Source: Fusarium oxysporum f. sp. lycopersici 4287
Taxonomy: Eukaryota > Ascomycota > Sordariomycetes > Hypocreales > Nectriaceae
Assembly (NCBI RefSeq): GCF_000149955.1
Contig: NC_030999.1
Location: 1,336,104 to 1,368,132, forward strand
Direction of reading: 5' to 3'
Length of the DNA stretch: 32,029 nt
Part shown: positions 10,001 to 18,825 of the stretch, piece by piece
Numbering within the stretch: the first letter of the stretch is position 1
Layout: each line of letters starts with the position of its first letter
The notes under the pieces: model-generated
What the model was told of the DNA's origin: nothing
The model's database searches: none
Seen by the model: only the letters and a program-made list of their open reading frames with translations
Made by a program: the position numbers and the translations under genes

Positions 10001-10847
10001 AACCCTAGAACCGTGCATCCTTAGGGAAAACCCTTGCAGGAGAAAACCCCAAGGCGGCTAGAACGCTGCTCTGTGGATGAGGTAGTCGCCTCGTTCCACG
10101 GTCTCCAGGTAAGCTCTGTACCATTTCGCCCCAGCGGTTTTGTCTAGTGGTCTCAGCCAGTGAGACAAATTGTCGAAGCCCGGTCGTGTTCCGGGCAGCA
10201 GCCGAGGCTGCAGAAAGAAAGAGGAGAGTCTCTGGGCAGTACGCGACTGCAGAGATCGGTCAAGCAGCTTCCGAGCTGCAAAAAGGGCAACGAATCGTGT
10301 GGGGTCCGTGCGTCAAGGTCGAGGGCACCAGAGGGCCCAGAAAGTCGAGCAGCCGAAGACTGTTTGTGTTGTTCGGGCAGCCAAAGCTGCAGAGGTCGGT
10401 CGGGGCAGCGATAAACTGCAGGCGGAGGTGAGAGTGAGGGTGAGGGCACGATGACCCTCGATGTCAAGCAGCAAGATGCTGCGAATGTCGTCTGGGCAGC
10501 CGAGGCTGCAGAAGTCGGTCGTACGGGAAGTCGAGGGGCACAGAGGCCGGAATATCGCAGGCTCGCGAAGCCGAAATGTCGAGGTGAGAAGAAGTCGTAG
10601 ATAAGACAAATGAAATGGTGCCCGGAGGCGATGTCAAGAGCTCGCGAAGCTCAGTGCCGTTGAAAACACTTGTCACGAAGAAAGGTCAACTCTCTGAATC
10701 CCTTTCTTCCAGCAGCTGTTAGGGTCCCGCTAGTCCCGCAGCTGCTTTGTTGCCATTTTGGCCTGTAAAAATTTTCTGCCCTAGCAGAACGCTAACAGCG
10801 GGTGCCAAGGAAAAATTTTTACAGGAGAGAGTTGTATGCTTTAAGTG
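7063..10847. repeat. 1.3-kb tandem repeat array, about 2.85 copies
   Basis: Units start at 7063, 8384 and 9714 with the motif CCCCCAAGAGGCACCTCTCT, giving periods of 1321 and 1330 bp. The third copy is cut at about 10847 after ttaagtg. The left edge is the hAT terminus at 7062. Units two and three are almost identical over long blocks (for example 8930-9250 against 10258-10578), while unit one is more diverged. Each unit contains a 700-bp part (for example 8830-9360) full of short perfect stem-loops, and a (TTATG)n microsatellite (8193-8214, 9523-9544). Open frames of 60-130 codons occur on both strands, but none resembles a protein and they change between copies. I see no evidence of coding. 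Confidence 0.85.
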
Positions 10848-10890
10848 ACGATTTATAAATAGAAGTGTAGGGTGATTGACTGTAGATTTG

Positions 10891-13397
10891 CTAGCAAGGC
10901 GCTCCCGCGACTCGTGCCCATCGGTCAGCATTCCACTCCAAGAACGCCGTCTTTGCCAACCAAATATCCTCTGAAAAGCCTTGACTTGGCCGACTTCGCT
11001 TGCTTGAATCACCAGTCACCTTCTTGGCATCCATCATCGTCTCCGACTTCCACGCTCGCTTGTTCGGCACCAGCTGCGCCAACGGACGCCGAGGCGGCTT
11101 GCGTAGCAAAGCCCGTTCAAAGTCGATCACCATAACCCTGTTGGTCTCGGGACTGAATAACATGTTTGCAGTCGCACATCTCTGTGGACCACGCCCTCTC
11201 GATGCATGGCTCTCAAGGACCGAATGGCCTCGTCTTCGAGCGGCCTGTCCATGCCGCCAATTCTCTGTGTTTTGTCGATGCTGCAGCCTCCCCAGGACAA
11301 AAATGTCATGTGCACCACGTAGACCCGATGGTCATAGTAGTAAGTTTTGTTCATCGGTCCAAGGTCAATGGCACCCAGGAAAACAGGCACGTGGACGCCT
11401 TGGATTGGTTTGAGACGCTCGTAGACAGCAGCCTCGTGCTCGAGATCTTTGATGAAAGCCCGCACCGTGCCCTTGCTGACAAAGGTGTAGCCATGCGCAA
11501 GTAGGGTCACTTGGAAAAGCACACCCCGCGCACCACCCTCCCCCAGTGGCCTGATCCCGTCGTCGAGCGACTGTTTCAGCTGCTTCCAGAGTAGGCGAAG
11601 CCACTCCTTGTGATCGACAGGATGACGTGCGCGGGCGGGAGCACAGCTCTTGCAGTGAAGTGCCACGTTCGGGCACTTTGGGTCGAGAAAACCGCCCTTG
11701 ACCATCCCGACAAGACATTTCTGCGTACAGTACTGCCGACCCTGCTCGCCGCCTCCTCCGCGCGGCCGTAACGCCAGTCGCTGGCTCCGCCTAGTTCCTT
11801 GTCTTGTATTTCGTCCGGTTGGCGTAGGCGTGTCCGGTGGCCTGGGCGCCGACTCGTCATCAGATGGTTCCTGCCTGCCGTCCTTGCTCAACGACCCCTC
11901 GCCAATCTGGCACACAGCAGTTCGACGTGTCCTTCTGCGGGGTAAGGCCGGCGACCGATCGACGTCCTTGTAGGTGGTAGGTTCAGGGCCAGGTGAATAG
12001 TCTGAAGACGTCGACCGTTCATTTTCCGGGATGGAACGCAATGTCGATTCGAAGTCCTCAGCCCACGTCTTCAAGTTCTTCATAGCTTGTAGACGTTCCT
12101 CCTGCCTATTCCCCCGTCGTTCTCCAGGCGAACCGAGAGCCATGAGGGTGAACGCTAGATATTGGCCGACAGCCGTGCATATATGGACGTTGTTTGGATG
12201 TGCCGACACCTCCGGACCAGGCTCTGCTAGGTGATAGTACAGCGTCTCAGGTTCATCCCAGTCAACTCTGAGGAACACGATGGCCTCGCCAGTAGTAAGA
12301 AGACCATATTCAAGGCCACTTTCGATCATGTAATGATATGTCTGCGTGATGGCAGATGCCGTCAGCTTCTCCGCGTGGTACTGGAAACGCGCGTCAGGGT
12401 CTACAGAAGTTGGAATCGTCCTTCGGTTCACAACTTCCTTGTGGATGTCCATGGCGCGGAGACCGAGACGAAGATGCGGGGCGGTCAACTTGTGAGGCGG
12501 CTTATACTCGGAAACGTAAACCATGGTGCGCCGGGAAGACTCGGTGTTGTCGGATCGATAGACGCAGATTTGATCCGGCCGCAGCTGGTTGAGATCTCTT
12601 CGGTGGTCCGGCGTCTGCGGTGGCGGTGGTGGTGTCGATGGGGTCTCCCGCTCAACGACTTCTTCGGCGACATCGCTGAGGGCATGGGGATGGTTCTCAA
12701 AGACGACACCATCTCCGATCTGGAAAGCTCTGCGGACCTCTTCCACCTGTTTGAGCTGTTGTATGATGGCTCTGACCGGATCCTCCACGCTATTATGCAG
12801 GAAATATTCGAGCGTCTTCTCGTCTGCTATCGGTCGTTGAGAGATCCTGTTCCCCAAGCCGGCCAGGAAGTTTCGGTTCTCGAAAACGCGGCTTTCGGTA
12901 GGAAATGAACCGTAGAGTGTACCGAAGGTGAGCTTCTGTTGATCAAGGAAGTCGGGCCACGGCCTGAGGTTTTTAGGACACCACTTGTCACGCGGATTGG
13001 TGATGGAGCCCCTTGAAGTCAGTTTTGGATCTGTTTCGATGGCGAAGCGAGAGAAAACGGAGATATGGCAGGCTGCCATGTATTCGTCAAGTGTCGTGAG
13101 TCGTGTTTGTTCCTCTGACGCTTCGGCGCGTTTTCGCTCTTCCTGTCGTTCTCTCTCTGCTTCCTCGGCGCGTTGCTGTTCCTTCTCGGCGCGTTGCTGT
13201 TCCCTCTCGGCGCGTTGCCGTTCTCTCTCGGCGCGTTGCCGCTCCTCCTGTCGTTCTCTCTCTGCTTCCTCAGCGCGTTGCTGTTCTCTCTCAGCGCGTT
13301 GCCGCTCCTCCTGTCGTTCTCTCTCCGCTTCCTCGGCGCGCTGCACTGCCTCTTGAAGGAGCTTTTCCAGCTCCCCAACGCTCCTCTGGTGGGCCAT
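10891..13397 (-). pseudogene. Coiled-coil, nuclease-like and protein-kinase fusion protein (one frameshift)
   Basis: The main frame runs from ATG 13397 to 11127. Residues 5-95 are E/R/Q heptads (coiled coil). Residues 100-250 are of unknown type. Residues 270-380 contain D275 (PDQICVY) and E297/K299 (VSEYK), then TQTYHYM and EAIVFLRV, which matches the layout of a PD-(D/E)XK nuclease fold. After a proline/arginine-rich linker comes a cysteine cluster (YCTQKC, PKCPN, HCKSC), then a kinase domain: glycine-rich GARGVLF, GYTFVSKGTV, E in EAAVYERL, and HRD at 738-740. The frame is lost just before the catalytic-loop Asn. In the next frame (11163 to 10891) the domain resumes with MLFSPETN and VIDFERALL (DFE in place of DFG). 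One extra A in the AAA run at 11165-11167 would join the two. The role is unknown. Proteins of this type are repeated in accessory fungal DNA, and a role in conflict or effector biology is inference. The shift may be real or a sequencing error. Confidence 0.7.
13140..13344 (-). repeat. 21-bp minisatellite encoding coiled-coil heptads
   Basis: Within the fusion gene the minus strand repeats a 21-bp unit coding for RAEREQQ or RAEREQ-type heptads, interleaved with AEERERQEERQ-type units. Because 21 bp equals one heptad, unit gain or loss changes coiled-coil length without changing frame. The same unit makes up bases 1-85 of the window. Confidence 0.8.
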
Positions 13398-14213
13398 AAG
13401 ATATCGCTGTCGTTGTTTGTTCTGTGGGAAATAAAATGAATTTGCATTGAATGCAAACCAGGATCAGTCGCTGCGACAAAAAAGTGTTGACATCACGCGA
13501 ACCCACGTTGCTAGGGCGACCTCTGCTTTTATTGGTCTGAGGAAGCGAGTGCGTGCACGGGCCAGCTCTGATCCAAAATGACGTGGCGTTTTGTGACACC
13601 AGCTGCTTAACTTCTGCAACTCGGTCCTTCATGTCTTCTTTTCTTCAAAACATCATCCAACAGCAAGAACGAATTTTTGAAACAACAGCCGCACACTGCA
13701 CGAAGCACTCCCGCTCGTGGTCGTAATGGCTTTGACGGGTCATTTCATCTTCCCCCGGATGTCTTGATGGCCGCATAGGTCGGGGTACGATTGCGGGCGG
13801 GAAAAGAGCGCGAAATAACCAGAGCATGCCACGAAAACGACGTATCCGCAAACGATGGCGACCTTAGCTGAGCAACGACACAGCCCGTATAGTACGACGA
13901 CGGAGCCCGAGCACCCCCAATAACAGCTTCCAAACAAAACACACAGTCACATATGGGTCTTTGCCGGTCGGCCCATCTCGACAAGGCTCGCGACGTCCCG
14001 TCACGGCGAGACGTCGGACAGAACGGTATCAACCCAACGCGGCAGAGCACCAGACATCCGGCATGCTACAAATGATGCCAAACAACACTATAGATCAGAC
14101 AGACTTGTCCACTGTCGCCCCCCAAAACAGGATGACAAGGGATTGGGCCTCCTTCGTTACCTGACAACATCTGAGGAAACCCGCGCAGGGGCTCTCATAC
14201 TCAGTAATTCGAC
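13398..14213. other. Intergenic stretch upstream of the fusion gene
   Basis: Overlapping open frames of 60-100 codons exist on both strands, but none shows a domain, signal peptide or splice pattern that I trust. It probably contains the promoter of the minus-strand fusion gene (13397). Confidence 0.5.
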
Positions 14214-14519
14214 CAGCGCTCCTAATAGTCCAGACCGTTTGGACTATTAGTCCAGACTGCAATCCAAGATCAATAATCAATCCACGACGGGCGTTCGTGG
14301 ATTGACGACTCGGATAACGCGTCCCTTGAAACGAGCCGTGTTGATCTGGATCGCACCAGTAAATTGATCAGAAATATCCAAAACAAAATGGTTGGCACAA
14401 CAACAACCATGGGCACCCTGGTTCTGTGACGCCATGCCAACAACCTCGCGTACTTAGCGTCCACACCGGGCGTCCATATTCCCTGCGCTGATCTGCAGTC
14501 TAGACTATTAGGAGCGCTG
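14214..14519. mobile_element. 306-bp MITE-like inverted-repeat element
   Basis: CAGCGCTCCTAATAGTCCAG at the left end (14214-14235, 22 bp in all) matches the reverse complement of 14498-14519 with one mismatch. Inside the left end the motif TAGTCCAGAC is repeated around a GGACTATT hairpin. The size and structure are MITE-like. I see no target duplication, so the family is open. It lies across the 3' part of the open frame that starts at 14692. Confidence 0.5.
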
Positions 14520-14692
14520 TTCTCAATGGTCGGGTTGGGAGGTAAAGCTCCAACGGCTGCTTCTTCCAACTGCTTGGCGACCGTTTTAGGCTGAGACAAT
14601 CGTGAGAAGACGGAAGAAGGAGGTGTAGGGCAAGGTGTCAATGTTGTTGGCGAAAAGCCAGCTGGCGACGGGGAGAGTGGCGAGTTCGACAT
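14270..14692 (-). CDS. Hypothetical proline/serine-rich protein, probably truncated
   Basis: From ATG 14692 the minus strand is open for 140 codons. Residues 1-60 are rich in Pro, Ser and Thr (MSNSPLSPSPAGFSP, PCPTPPSSVFSRL). One hydrophobic stretch near 95-113 (VPMVVVVPTILFWIFLINLL) could span a membrane. A good donor GTAAGT (about 14826) and acceptor CCCACTAG just before ATG 14692 suggest a 5' leader intron and favour this start over the longer frame from 14797. From about codon 58 onward the frame lies in the MITE-like element (14214-14519), including the hydrophobic stretch, so the native C-terminus has probably been replaced. I do not recognise the family. Confidence 0.3.
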   Translation of the reverse strand: MSNSPLSPSPAGFSPTTLTPCPTPPSSVFSRLSQPKTVAKQLEEAAVGALPPNPTIENSAPNSLDCRSAQGIWTPGVDAKYARLLAWRHRTRVPMVVVVPTILFWIFLINLLVRSRSTRLVSRDALSESSIHERPSWIDY

Positions 14693-15043
14693 CCTAGTGG
14701 GTGAAATGGAATAAAAACCACGTGTAGAAGGGATTATTTTGATGGCGCGACATGGTTGGAAAACGCGTTCCACATTGCATACGCGCGGTGGGGTCATGCG
14801 TTAGGTCACGATAGCAGATACTTACCTTTGCCGCTAATCCCCCGGCTATTTGGAGTAGACTTCCATCTGCGACTATCTAGTGTAGGGTAGTGGCTCAGGA
14901 AGATCTGGATTTTCCCTCGAGATTAGACGATCACATGATGCACATGTAATATGTCAATTATTTCAACTTTAGCAATGTGTGATTTGATTTGATTGAGGTG
15001 ATTGAGGTGATTGATTGATTGAGTTGACATATGATGAGCGCTG
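14693..15043. other. Intergenic stretch with GATT-type simple sequence
   Basis: No gene was seen. The stretch at 14985-15032 is made of (GATTT/GATTGAGGT)n simple sequence next to the solitary hAT end. Confidence 0.5.
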
Positions 15044-15293
15044 GGGTCAACTACGTGTTGTAGGATTGTAATTTTAAGCCGAGAAAATTCTTGATCTTGA
15101 GGCGCTAGCCAGTTTGGTCCATAACCCAGCCGCCTAGCGCCACCAACTCAGCCTATTTTTAGCCCATTTTAGCCTTACTGGTATGACTTGGTATACCGGT
15201 AATACCATGGTATTGAGATTCTTCAAATCATACCAAGTCTTGGCGGTACTTACCATACCAATACCAACTCATACCAGACCATTCCGATCACTG
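15044..15293. repeat. Solitary hAT right end (copy 2)
   Basis: About 250 bp nearly identical to 6808-7062, ending in the same hAT terminus CCGATCACTG at 15293. No matching left end lies nearby, so this is a truncated or rearranged copy. Confidence 0.8.
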
Positions 15294-15845
15294 GGCGTTG
15301 TTGTGGCATGGTGGTAGGTCCGTCCAAGTTCGATAGTGGTAAAGAAAATGGCCTGTGGTGGCAATGGCCGACATGGTCCGTACCAATCTTGGCGCGCGGA
15401 AGAAACGCGTGGTCGCGTCCTGGGCTTAACTCTAAATAGCGACGCGTGTTAAGTGGAAGTGCGTGCTCACCAATAAAATGCCGAGTATACCTGCCGTGGG
15501 GTGTAGGGTAAGTCAAGATAGGCCACGGTCAAGATGCAATTTCGCTTTAGGACCGACAACCCAATATAAATAATATATTGCCAATATGTCATTATATTGG
15601 TACAATATCACAAAGCTCATATCATATTGTGACAATATGAGAAGATCCATATCATATGGTTTGTATTGCAATATACTACTTTATTGCCATATTAGCAACA
15701 CTGAACGGAATACACTAGCCACGAAATCGAGGTCGCTTGGGTTCTTTACTTGAAGAGGCCATGAAGGGAGAAAAGAAAGTTGAGAAAGTAGCTTCAGGTA
15801 AGGGAAGCACTCTTCCGTACCGGTGATAGTTCATGTGATGGCCGA
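15294..15845. other. Intergenic stretch, partly AT-rich and ATAT-repetitive
   Basis: No supported gene. The region 15560-15700 is made of imperfect repeats of CAATAT/CATATTG words, with frequent short palindromes such as CATATG. Confidence 0.5.
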
Positions 15846-16247
15846 CTATTTACAAAAGCAGTCATAGTCTCCACCGACTTGTAAATGGCTGCTTGCACGT
15901 TAGTAACAATCGAGATGGCGAGTTAACCGGCACTTGGAGTTTAACTTACTACATGCAACCATCTGGGTAATCCCTTGGGGTACTTCTACACTGTAAATTA
16001 TCAGCACGAGTCGAGAGTATCTTTCCAATTCATTTATAACATACGTGCTCGGAACAGAAACGTTGACATCCTTGCCACGCTGGCGTGTTGGTTTTACACC
16101 AGCTTCGTGTGTCACGCTATATAGATCAATATTAATCCTTTTTAGTGCGTCGATTATACTTACAGGGGGGCTGACGTCCCTGCAGTAAATGGTGGCCATA
16201 GTGCTAGGCACACAAACTGCAAAGCCGAGTAGCGCGGAAAGCTTCAT
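15846..16247 (-). CDS. Small secreted eight-cysteine protein, four exons (candidate effector)
   Basis: Exons on the minus strand are 16247-16164, 16116-16045, 15990-15950 and 15888-15846, giving 240 nt and 79 aa. All three introns are short and canonical: 47 nt (GTAAGT to ATATAG, branch-like GCACTAA), 54 nt (GTATGT, branch TGCTGATAA, TTTACAG) and 61 nt (GTAAGT, branch TACTAAC, AAGCAG). Residues 1-18 are a signal peptide (MKLSALLGFAVCVPSTMA). The mature part has cysteines at 22, 35, 45, 49, 53, 64, 76 and 78. The CX3C and late CXC are the spacing of a cysteine-stabilised alpha/beta (defensin-like) fold, which is inference. A TATA-like box lies 100 bp upstream and a mimp-like MITE begins 987 bp upstream. 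The unspliced 115-codon frame over the same bases has one fewer cysteine and ignores these splice sites. I cannot tie it to a named SIX protein. Confidence 0.7.
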
Positions 16248-16346
16248 GTTGAGGGCGATGGAGAATAGTATCTGAATGCGTTAATATCTGAAAGGTGTAG
16301 AGATGCCGATAATAAAAAGGGTTTGAAACTCGGATCTTATGGTCGG

Positions 16347-16354
16347 CTTAAATA
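16347..16354 (-). promoter_or_regulatory. TATA-like box of the eight-cysteine gene
   Basis: TATTTAAG on the minus strand, 100 bp upstream of ATG 16247. Three other signal-peptide genes in the window have TATA boxes at a similar distance. Confidence 0.45.
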
Positions 16355-17233
16355 CCTGACCTTGAAGTATTTAGAGTTTCAGAAATACTCTCAACTTATC
16401 TCAGGCCTAGCCGGTTCAATTGTCTTATTGGAAGCATATCCCGCTTAATTAGAGCCTTAGACAATATAGAGGGGCCAACTAATCAAACCTAAACAGGGGT
16501 ATAGAGTATATTTCTTTCGGCAATTGAAAAAAAACCATGTTTACTCCAGGCTGTTAAATGTACCTTCTCTTCTATGGATATCGCAAGATACTCCGTATAA
16601 GTACTGCTAATAATACAGCTTGCAGGTCACAACCTCAGTCCTCACTATAAAACCGCCTCAATATTAGTATCTATAGCAAATTGATCATCAGCCAATTAAT
16701 ACTGGAACAGAAGACCCATTAATACATCTTATCGGTTCTCATAGGATAGTTATTAGACTACATATTTACACATATGAAATAAATAAAATCGTTTACAAAA
16801 AGGTAATACACTTACTTTTAGTCGTTAGATATAACACTAAATCCTTACGGAAAGTGGTAGTGTGTTCGACGCGGCCATCACAGAAGTAAAACTAATCTCG
16901 CTTAACTGTGGATATCATCTTAAATAAGCTTGCATCCTTTACCTAGTTGGATTCTATGGTCAACGGCAGTCTAAACCCCAGCTTCTCAAGCAGCCCTATC
17001 TCCTGTCAAATTAAGTGCAAAACGGAGGCGATGAGCCGGCGGTGAGAACTAGCTCAGCTAGGGTGGAGATATTTGTGAAACACCTTAACTCATAGCACGT
17101 AGCTTCGGGACTTATTCAGTACCGAGAAGCCGAGTAACTTAGCGCAGGAATACACCTGAGTTGGAAATGACCAGCAAAGCATAACATATCACAGCTTCGA
17201 TAGAATGATGTATACAATGTCTGTGTGAAGATA
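16355..17233. other. AT-rich upstream region without a gene
   Basis: No coding region could be supported on either strand. It is probably the promoter side of the minus-strand secreted-protein gene, between it and the first mimp-like element. Confidence 0.5.
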
Positions 17234-17440
17234 CAGTGGGATGCGAAAAGTATTCGCAGGTGTGCAGGTAGGCCCTAGCTTCTCTAGTTAGTAGCTTAGC
17301 TGAGCTTAGGTACTCGATACTAGTTTATACACCTGACTTAGCTGTAATATAAGGTACTGAGGACTTGACAAGCTACACCTGGCTAGCTTCCGAGCATCAG
17401 CCCTACCTGCACACCTGCGAATACTTTTTGCATCCCACTG
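17234..17440. mobile_element. mimp-like MITE 1 (207 bp)
   Basis: Inverted repeats of about 39 bp start CAGTGGGATGCGAAAAGTAT on the left and CAGTGGGATGCAAAAAGTAT on the complementary right end. Both are flanked by TA (17232-17233 and 17441-17442), the Tc1/mariner target duplication. The right end fits the published mimp end pattern CAGTGGG-NN-GCAA-[T/A]-AA. Beyond the first 20 bp the repeat (TCGCAGGTGTGCAGG) differs from that of the element at 26198, so it is a related but distinct subfamily. Confidence 0.8.
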
Positions 17441-17483
17441 TATCTCTTTAATGAAATTAGGTATAATTTTTAAATTAAGGATA

Positions 17484-17701
17484 CAGTGGGGAGCAAAAAG
17501 TATACGCAGGTGTGTAAGTCGAGTTGACGGCTCTTAGCCTCTTTAATTAAGAGCTTGACTAAAATTGGGTATTAGCTACAAGGGAGATCAGAGTAAATGC
17601 TGCGAGATTTTAGGTATACAGAACCTTGCAAGCTACCCCTGGCTAGCTTTGGAAACACTAGATCTACTTGCACACCTGCAAATACTTTTTGCCCCCCAGT
17701 G
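17484..17701. mobile_element. mimp-like MITE 2 (218 bp)
   Basis: The left end CAGTGGGGAGCAAAAAGTAT fits the mimp end pattern. The right end is the imperfect complement, with CACTGGG in place of CAGTGGG, and TA flanks both sides (17482-17483 and 17702-17703). Internal words such as GCAAGCTACCCCTGGCTAGC are shared with MITE 1 (ACAAGCTACACCTGGCTAGC), 44 bp away, so both belong to one subfamily. This copy is more degraded. Confidence 0.75.
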
Positions 17702-17744
17702 TATAAAGTTAAATTACAGTTAATTACCTTATTTTAAGTTTTTA

Positions 17745-17844
17745 GTTAAGTTATTTTAAAGCTAAACTGAATTTCTAAAAGAATTTTAGAAATCGGGTTT
17801 TAAGGTGGAAATTGGCATGCGACACTCGCTTATCATGTACGTTA
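17745..17844. repeat. Solitary pogo-type 3' end
   Basis: Sequence GGTTTTAAGGTGGAAA followed by the 17-mer TGCGACACTCGCTTATC (17818-17834) and ATGTACGTTA matches the 3' termini downstream of the pogo transposase near 24225-24268 and 24361-24419. Only the end is present. Confidence 0.55.
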
Positions 17845-18563
17845 CAGTAAGAGCTGGTTAAGGCATAACAGATCTTTCGACGTTTTGATACAAGCTATCA
17901 TAGTTTTAGTTGTATGTTCACAGTAGCTAAGCCAGAGACCAAGATTAACATCCAATTCTATTCAATTAAACTAGTTTTAGAGTGGCTTAACCTCAGGAGC
18001 TAAGAGTGAAATACATAATTGCGTATGGAAAAACCACAACCTAGCAAAACACCCACTTAAATTCATGTTTCTTAACCTCCACGCCAATAAAATCGTCACT
18101 TGGACTGACTATTGATTAAAATAGTATCTCCTGTATTGATTGTGCCTAAGGGATTATAGAAAATAGTACGATGGCCATTGACATTCAGATTAATGGCATT
18201 TAACCCAGTGCTTTATTCACGAAAGTGAAACACAGGAAGAAATAATCGGGCCGGAAGATTGAAATGCTGGGAGAGATTACTTGTATGAGGGTGCTTATTA
18301 CAGAAGCTTGCTGGAATCTAATTTTAATTCTCCTAGTAAAAGGCTTCAATTACTGCCAAGTTCGTCTGAAAAAGAGGAAGGATTTACAGGGGTAATCAAT
18401 AGAACTCTGCAATTTTAGCTACTATATCACTACCCCCAGCAGCTGTGGACCGAACTTGCATTGCGGGCGCAATATCCGTTTTGGTTTAGTTATGAAAGGT
18501 TATAAACTTAATTGAATAAAGTGAGGGTGACTTGTATTTAAGTCTACAAGCTATGTTCTAAAG
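17845..18563. other. Intergenic stretch without a recognised gene
   Basis: No open frame, signal peptide or splice pattern convincing enough to call. It is AT-rich and precedes the plus-strand signal-peptide ORF. Confidence 0.5.
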
Positions 18564-18571
18564 TATAAATA
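18564..18571 (+). promoter_or_regulatory. TATA box of the signal-peptide ORF
   Basis: TATAAATA, 117 bp upstream of ATG 18688, followed by a pyrimidine-rich leader (CCTTCCTACATCAGCTCC) typical of fungal transcription starts. Confidence 0.5.
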
Positions 18572-18687
18572 CCAAGAGCCTCTTTCCTAGAGCAAAAAGA
18601 AAAAATAAACTTATCGCATCCTTCTTTAAACCTTCCTACATCAGCTCCTAATTACATTCATTCAACTTCCAGCTTTTTGTAGTCAGC

Positions 18688-18825
18688 ATGAAGATCTTTA
18701 TTCTTATTTTCTCTTTCATTGGCCTTATTGCAGCTGCTGCAATGCAGCAGCCCCTTCGCCCAATACTATACGCTACATCTCATACAGTGGCTTTGCTAAA
18801 CCAAACCCTAATTGTCAGATATTAA
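18688..18825 (+). pseudogene. Short signal-peptide ORF, probably a broken secreted-protein gene
   Basis: The 45-codon ORF starts with a strong signal peptide (MKIFILIFSFIGLIAAAA) and stops 27 residues later. A TATA box and a typical leader precede it, so a promoter seems to be present. In another frame the end of the ORF reads SYSGFAKPNPNC, which looks more protein-like than the in-frame sequence. An indel after the signal peptide is therefore likely. I found no GT donor that could explain the change of frame by splicing. The gene faces away from the eight-cysteine gene, with MITE 2 ending 987 bp upstream of its start. Confidence 0.4.

Noticed and set aside
7239..10676. Many 60-130 codon frames on both strands in the tandem repeats
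   Set aside because: They arise from GC-rich repeated DNA, overlap on opposite strands, change between copies and show no domain.
7063..10847. CRISPR array or rDNA spacer
   Set aside because: The repeats are 1.3 kb with no short identical repeats separated by unique spacers, and no rRNA sequence was recognised.
12231..12908. 225-codon plus-strand frame
   Set aside because: It is the antisense shadow of the well-supported coiled-coil/nuclease-like/kinase gene on the minus strand.
13645..14050. Overlapping minus-strand frames upstream of the fusion gene
   Set aside because: There are several frames over the same bases with no signal, domain or splice support.
15900..16247. Unspliced 115-codon frame as the true protein
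   Set aside because: It runs through three consensus introns with good donors, branch points and acceptors. The spliced product gains cysteines and keeps the same signal peptide, so the unspliced reading was not used.
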